Source: Phytohabitans sp036906915 (lineage in GTDB: Bacteria; Actinomycetota; Actinomycetes; Mycobacteriales; Micromonosporaceae). From it: a stretch of DNA of 64,000 nucleotides. The position numbers and the translations under genes are program-made. Under the pieces are notes generated by a model. It was not told where the DNA came from. It saw nothing but the letters and a program-made list of their open reading frames with translations, and did no database searches. Where the stretch lies: the NCBI RefSeq assembly GCF_036906915.1, contig NZ_JBAKHX010000039.1, forward strand, positions 13,817 through 77,816, written 5' to 3'. Positions 62,401 to 64,000 of this stretch are shown here, piece by piece (position 1 is the first letter of the stretch; each line of letters starts with the position of its first letter).

Positions 62401-63846
62401 GCCCACTGGCAGGCGGCCGCCCAGCGCGCCATGTCCGAGGCCGTCACCGCCGTCCCTGTCTGGATCATGTCGATCGACCGGGCGCTGGAGCAGTTCGCGC
62501 CACATGCAGCCAGTCGAAATGGGGACGGGCAAGCGCTCGACAGCCAGCCGCCGATCTTCGATGTGGTAATCGTCGACGAGGCGTCGCAGGCCGACGTGTT
62601 CGCGCTGCCGGTGCTGAGCCTGGCCCGCCGCGCCGTCGTGGTGGGCGACGACCAGCAGATCGGCCCGCAGCTCGTGGGCATACCCGGCGAGCGGGTCAAC
62701 GCGCTGATCAACACGCACCTCACCCCGGCGGGCGTACCGTCGGCCGAGCACTTCGACACCGAGAGCAGCCTGTACGACCACGCGGTGCGGCGGTCACCGC
62801 AGCGCATCCTGCTGACCGAGCACTTCCGCAGCGTGCCGACCATCATCGGGTTCTCCAGCGCCGCGTACTACGACGGCAAGATCCAGCCACTGCGCGCCTC
62901 GCGAAGCGGACTCGACGCGTCGGTGGTCTCGGTGCACGTGCCCGACGGTCGCCGCGAGACCCTGCCCGAGTACGGCGAGGTCAACGTCGCCGAAGCCGAG
63001 GCCCTGGTCAAGCGGGTCGCCTCTATCGTCGCCGACCCCTCGTACACCGGCCGTTCGCTCGGCGTGGTCAGCCTGCTGTCCGGCAGCGGGCAGGCGGCAT
63101 ACCTGCTGCACCGGCTGCGCGAAGAGATCGGCCCCGACGAGCTGGAGCGCCGTGAGCTGCGCGTCGGCGACCCGTACACGTTCCAGGGCGACGAGCGCGA
63201 CATCGTCCTCGTATCGATGGTGGTGGCCAGCGCGGACGGTGCGATCGGCGCGTTCACCAAGCGCGACTTCCACCGCAGGGTCAACGTCGCCGCGTCCCGT
63301 GCCCGCGACCAGATGTGGGTCTTCCACTCGGTGACCCTCACCGACCTGCACGCCGACGACGCCCGCGCCGCCCTGCTCGCGTACGCCCAACGCCCGCCGG
63401 CCGCGCAGCCGGTGGCCGGCGAGCCGGTGACAGAATTCCAGCGGGCGGTGCTGCGCCGGCTGACCGAGGGTGGGCTGCGACCCGTGCCGCAGTACCGCGT
63501 CGGCACCTTCACCGTCGACTTCGTGGTCGCCGCGCCCGACGGGCGGCGGCTGGCGATCGAATGCGACGGCGACAGTTACCACGGTGCGGAGGCGTTCGCG
63601 CACGAGCTGCGCCGGCAGGCGATCCTGGAGCGCGTCGGCAACTGCGTCTTCGTCCGCCTCCGCGCCAGCACCTTCCACCGCGACCCGGACGCCGCCCTCC
63701 GCCCAGTCTGGACCCGCGCCGACGAGCTAGGCATAGTAACCACACCCCCCACCCCCCTCCCGCCGTCCGCGCCTCCCGCGCCTCCCGCGGCGTCCGCGCC
63801 TCCCGCGCCTCTCCCCGCCGATCAAGGGCAAACGCACGTGGTTTGA
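59437..63846 (+). CDS. superfamily 1 helicase fused to a Vsr/DUF559-like nuclease
   Basis: 1469 aa. Walker A VQGPPGTGKTHTIRNL lies near residue 368. A long coiled/helical insertion (about 440-1000) separates it from Walker B VVIVDEASQADVFALPVLS (near 1046) and VVVGDDQQIGPQL. LTEHFRSVP, RVGDPYTFQGDERDIVLVSMV and RRVNVAASRARDQMWVF are helicase motifs IV-VI. The C-terminus (about 1340-1440) is a DUF559/Vsr-type nuclease: FTVDFVVAAPDGRRLAIECDGDSYHG. The last 8 codons and the TGA are supplied by repeat copy 11. A role in DNA repair or phage defence is inference. Confidence 0.87.
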   Translation: MTVVEGSVEEGDEQVAAGEAGGDPPAAVHQRALALTEYLLAVRALLDKPVRTVPTTDAYWQHDLPESEECALGPRQPGGSWLRVGRPEPPTPPSIPTGLLRHLAWDLSATAPPTLGDDAPEDTRAEFTSWHEQEWAPWSRAHQRAEAARRLHDRLYDLRYRVDIDAARVELVWGHAVLRHAGVEYPLLATPVAIEYDPDAAAVTVVPQGPARLQADALADVDERRVADLLDLGGPGGQVDVDPWDPSERHDFARRALRRLGLDATVWAGLGEPPEGGHVYDTGVLFVRPRQRMVRRFLERLRDRLASEPDAAVGALAAVLAHEPSKLRMPDDDPADWTRVGERLLMPMATNDAQESIARRLAAHRAVAVQGPPGTGKTHTIRNLICHLVAHGKRVLVLAQKEDPLRVLRDGLPADIQPLCLAVLGRSADQLVQLQVAARELSDRAATLDQEAEAAWVRRLVADIEAGQAVFAQARSLLLDAAEREAATYEGRGAGEVGEWLRRHEADNLVPDAVPPGTPPPLDAAEFTALADLARRIPAADRAAALAALPEDGVLPTGEDIATAADALRDARKVVDALRDRGLSIEGVRRLGATALDELAAALRGAVDELTRREGSWTDRLGQLIRDPSWRVVWDDHVAACQQLLTELGRRTAFVAGRRVTVPEPHAAQPRKLLTQLSEVRARYAAGKPIRRLTHAELARLVADVHVDGEPLRTTDDVDLVVASVQRDQLRQQLAARWGEWRTRLDAPVPDTGPEPELWAGRLLSVAVEALDWESRRWPELRTTLAVAHPRCPPDADARRLAELAGEVEAAGNVFVLDRLIAEHTEMTGWLRAHAAESPIHQSLAVAWERNDLVAWDAALAETRRLWTLRPDTTRYAALHAQLATVAPQWAATIDSGAVPADGAAALRAWSWRQAQTWFDGVVGDVDGADLGRRLERARDQIRRLTSDLVVSSAWLEVSLTLDDRRKAALADWTAALRKIGKGTGKSAAHWQAAAQRAMSEAVTAVPVWIMSIDRALEQFAPHAASRNGDGQALDSQPPIFDVVIVDEASQADVFALPVLSLARRAVVVGDDQQIGPQLVGIPGERVNALINTHLTPAGVPSAEHFDTESSLYDHAVRRSPQRILLTEHFRSVPTIIGFSSAAYYDGKIQPLRASRSGLDASVVSVHVPDGRRETLPEYGEVNVAEAEALVKRVASIVADPSYTGRSLGVVSLLSGSGQAAYLLHRLREEIGPDELERRELRVGDPYTFQGDERDIVLVSMVVASADGAIGAFTKRDFHRRVNVAASRARDQMWVFHSVTLTDLHADDARAALLAYAQRPPAAQPVAGEPVTEFQRAVLRRLTEGGLRPVPQYRVGTFTVDFVVAAPDGRRLAIECDGDSYHGAEAFAHELRRQAILERVGNCVFVRLRASTFHRDPDAALRPVWTRADELGIVTTPPTPLPPSAPPAPPAASAPPAPLPADQGQTHVV

Positions 63847-63896
63847 TCTCTTTTCCGCGTGCGTTTGCCCTTGATCGATGGCGATGCCCTTGATCG
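63819..63896 (+). repeat. 78-bp structured dispersed repeat, copy 11 (forward)
   Basis: Hairpin around loop GTTTGATCTCTTTTCC, third arm ending GCCCTTGATCG. The 5' arm overlaps the helicase gene: its loop TGA is the gene's stop codon. Any reversed partner would lie beyond the window. Confidence 0.93.
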
Positions 63897-64000
63897 CTGC
63901 GGGCCGGGCGGCGTCGTGTCGAGGTCCGGCGGCGCACCCCGAGTTCCGCAGTTCGTAGGCACGCGAGTGTGATCGGTTCTGAGTCGTTGCTGGTCAGCGA
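63897..64000. other. window end, nothing recognised
   Basis: About 100 bp of GC-rich DNA after repeat copy 11 without a convincing gene, hairpin or tandem repeat. Confidence 0.5.

Overview
The window is very GC-rich, densely coded actinobacterial chromosome. Strong GC3 bias, GTG/TTG starts and many TANNNT boxes 6-8 nt before a start codon fit this. The gene set points to a filamentous soil actinomycete, most plausibly Micromonosporaceae: a F420-type LLM oxidoreductase, DUF574 methyltransferase, ROK glucokinase beside a DUF5304-like protein, CBM2-GH18 chitinase, a TANNNT-leaderless ParE/ParC pair and a Gly-Cys-Val tRNA cluster. The family placement is an inference. Most of the window is housekeeping or metabolic; I see no prophage, integrase, IS transposase or CRISPR array.

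Layout. 1-8.7 kb: truncated SAM methyltransferase, a thioredoxin/DUF4395 pair, an acyl-CoA synthetase-histidine kinase-response regulator operon (minus strand), then SRPBCC, DUF5304-like, glucokinase and an endonuclease/phosphatase. 8.7-16.3 kb: membrane protein, flavin monooxygenase plus alpha/beta hydrolase, a wHTH regulator, OtsA, a DUF308-like protein and PlsC. 16.6-21 kb: a giant cyclase-ATPase regulator and a Crp/Fnr regulator. 21-30.9 kb: phosphotransferase, 3'-5' exoribonuclease, phosphofructokinase with PPi-type residues, ProC, small proteins, VOC protein, chitinase and a divergent EF-Tu paralogue. 30.9-37.2 kb: TetR, TRAP-TAXI transporter, a CvnA-like sensor ATPase and a CapA-like lipoprotein. 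37.3-39.6 kb: three tRNAs, low-complexity DNA, a broken ECF sigma/partner pair and a secreted protein. 39.6-45.6 kb: a sugar ABC importer and GH35 beta-galactosidase operon. 46-51.7 kb: a broken glycosyltransferase, CE2-like esterase with a CebR-type operator, patatin and PL11 rhamnogalacturonan lyase. 51.8-56.3 kb: a type IIA topoisomerase pair. 56.8-64 kb: DapA-family enzyme plus HD hydrolase, LLM oxidoreductase and a 1469-aa helicase-nuclease.

Two things stand out. First, eleven copies of a 77-78 bp structured element lie between genes. Each has a 59-bp near-perfect hairpin with a conserved GATCTC loop, then a third, shorter copy of the arm. Eight of the eleven form four inverted pairs, and the outer sides are usually C-rich (left) or G-rich (right) short tandem repeats. 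One copy supplies the stop codon of the helicase gene, and one pair borders a truncated sigma-factor gene. The layout resembles REP/BIME elements but I do not recognise the family.

Second, two unrelated operons carry perfect tandem repeats exactly at a gene junction: 4 x 56 bp at 11564-11787 and 2 x 125 bp at 44091-44340. Each repeat unit is itself a mini-ORF (19 and 42 codons) that starts and stops on an ATGA overlap. The upstream gene, the mini-ORFs and the downstream gene therefore form an unbroken stop/start relay. In both places the unit begins like the downstream gene. I regard these as the best candidates for something undescribed.
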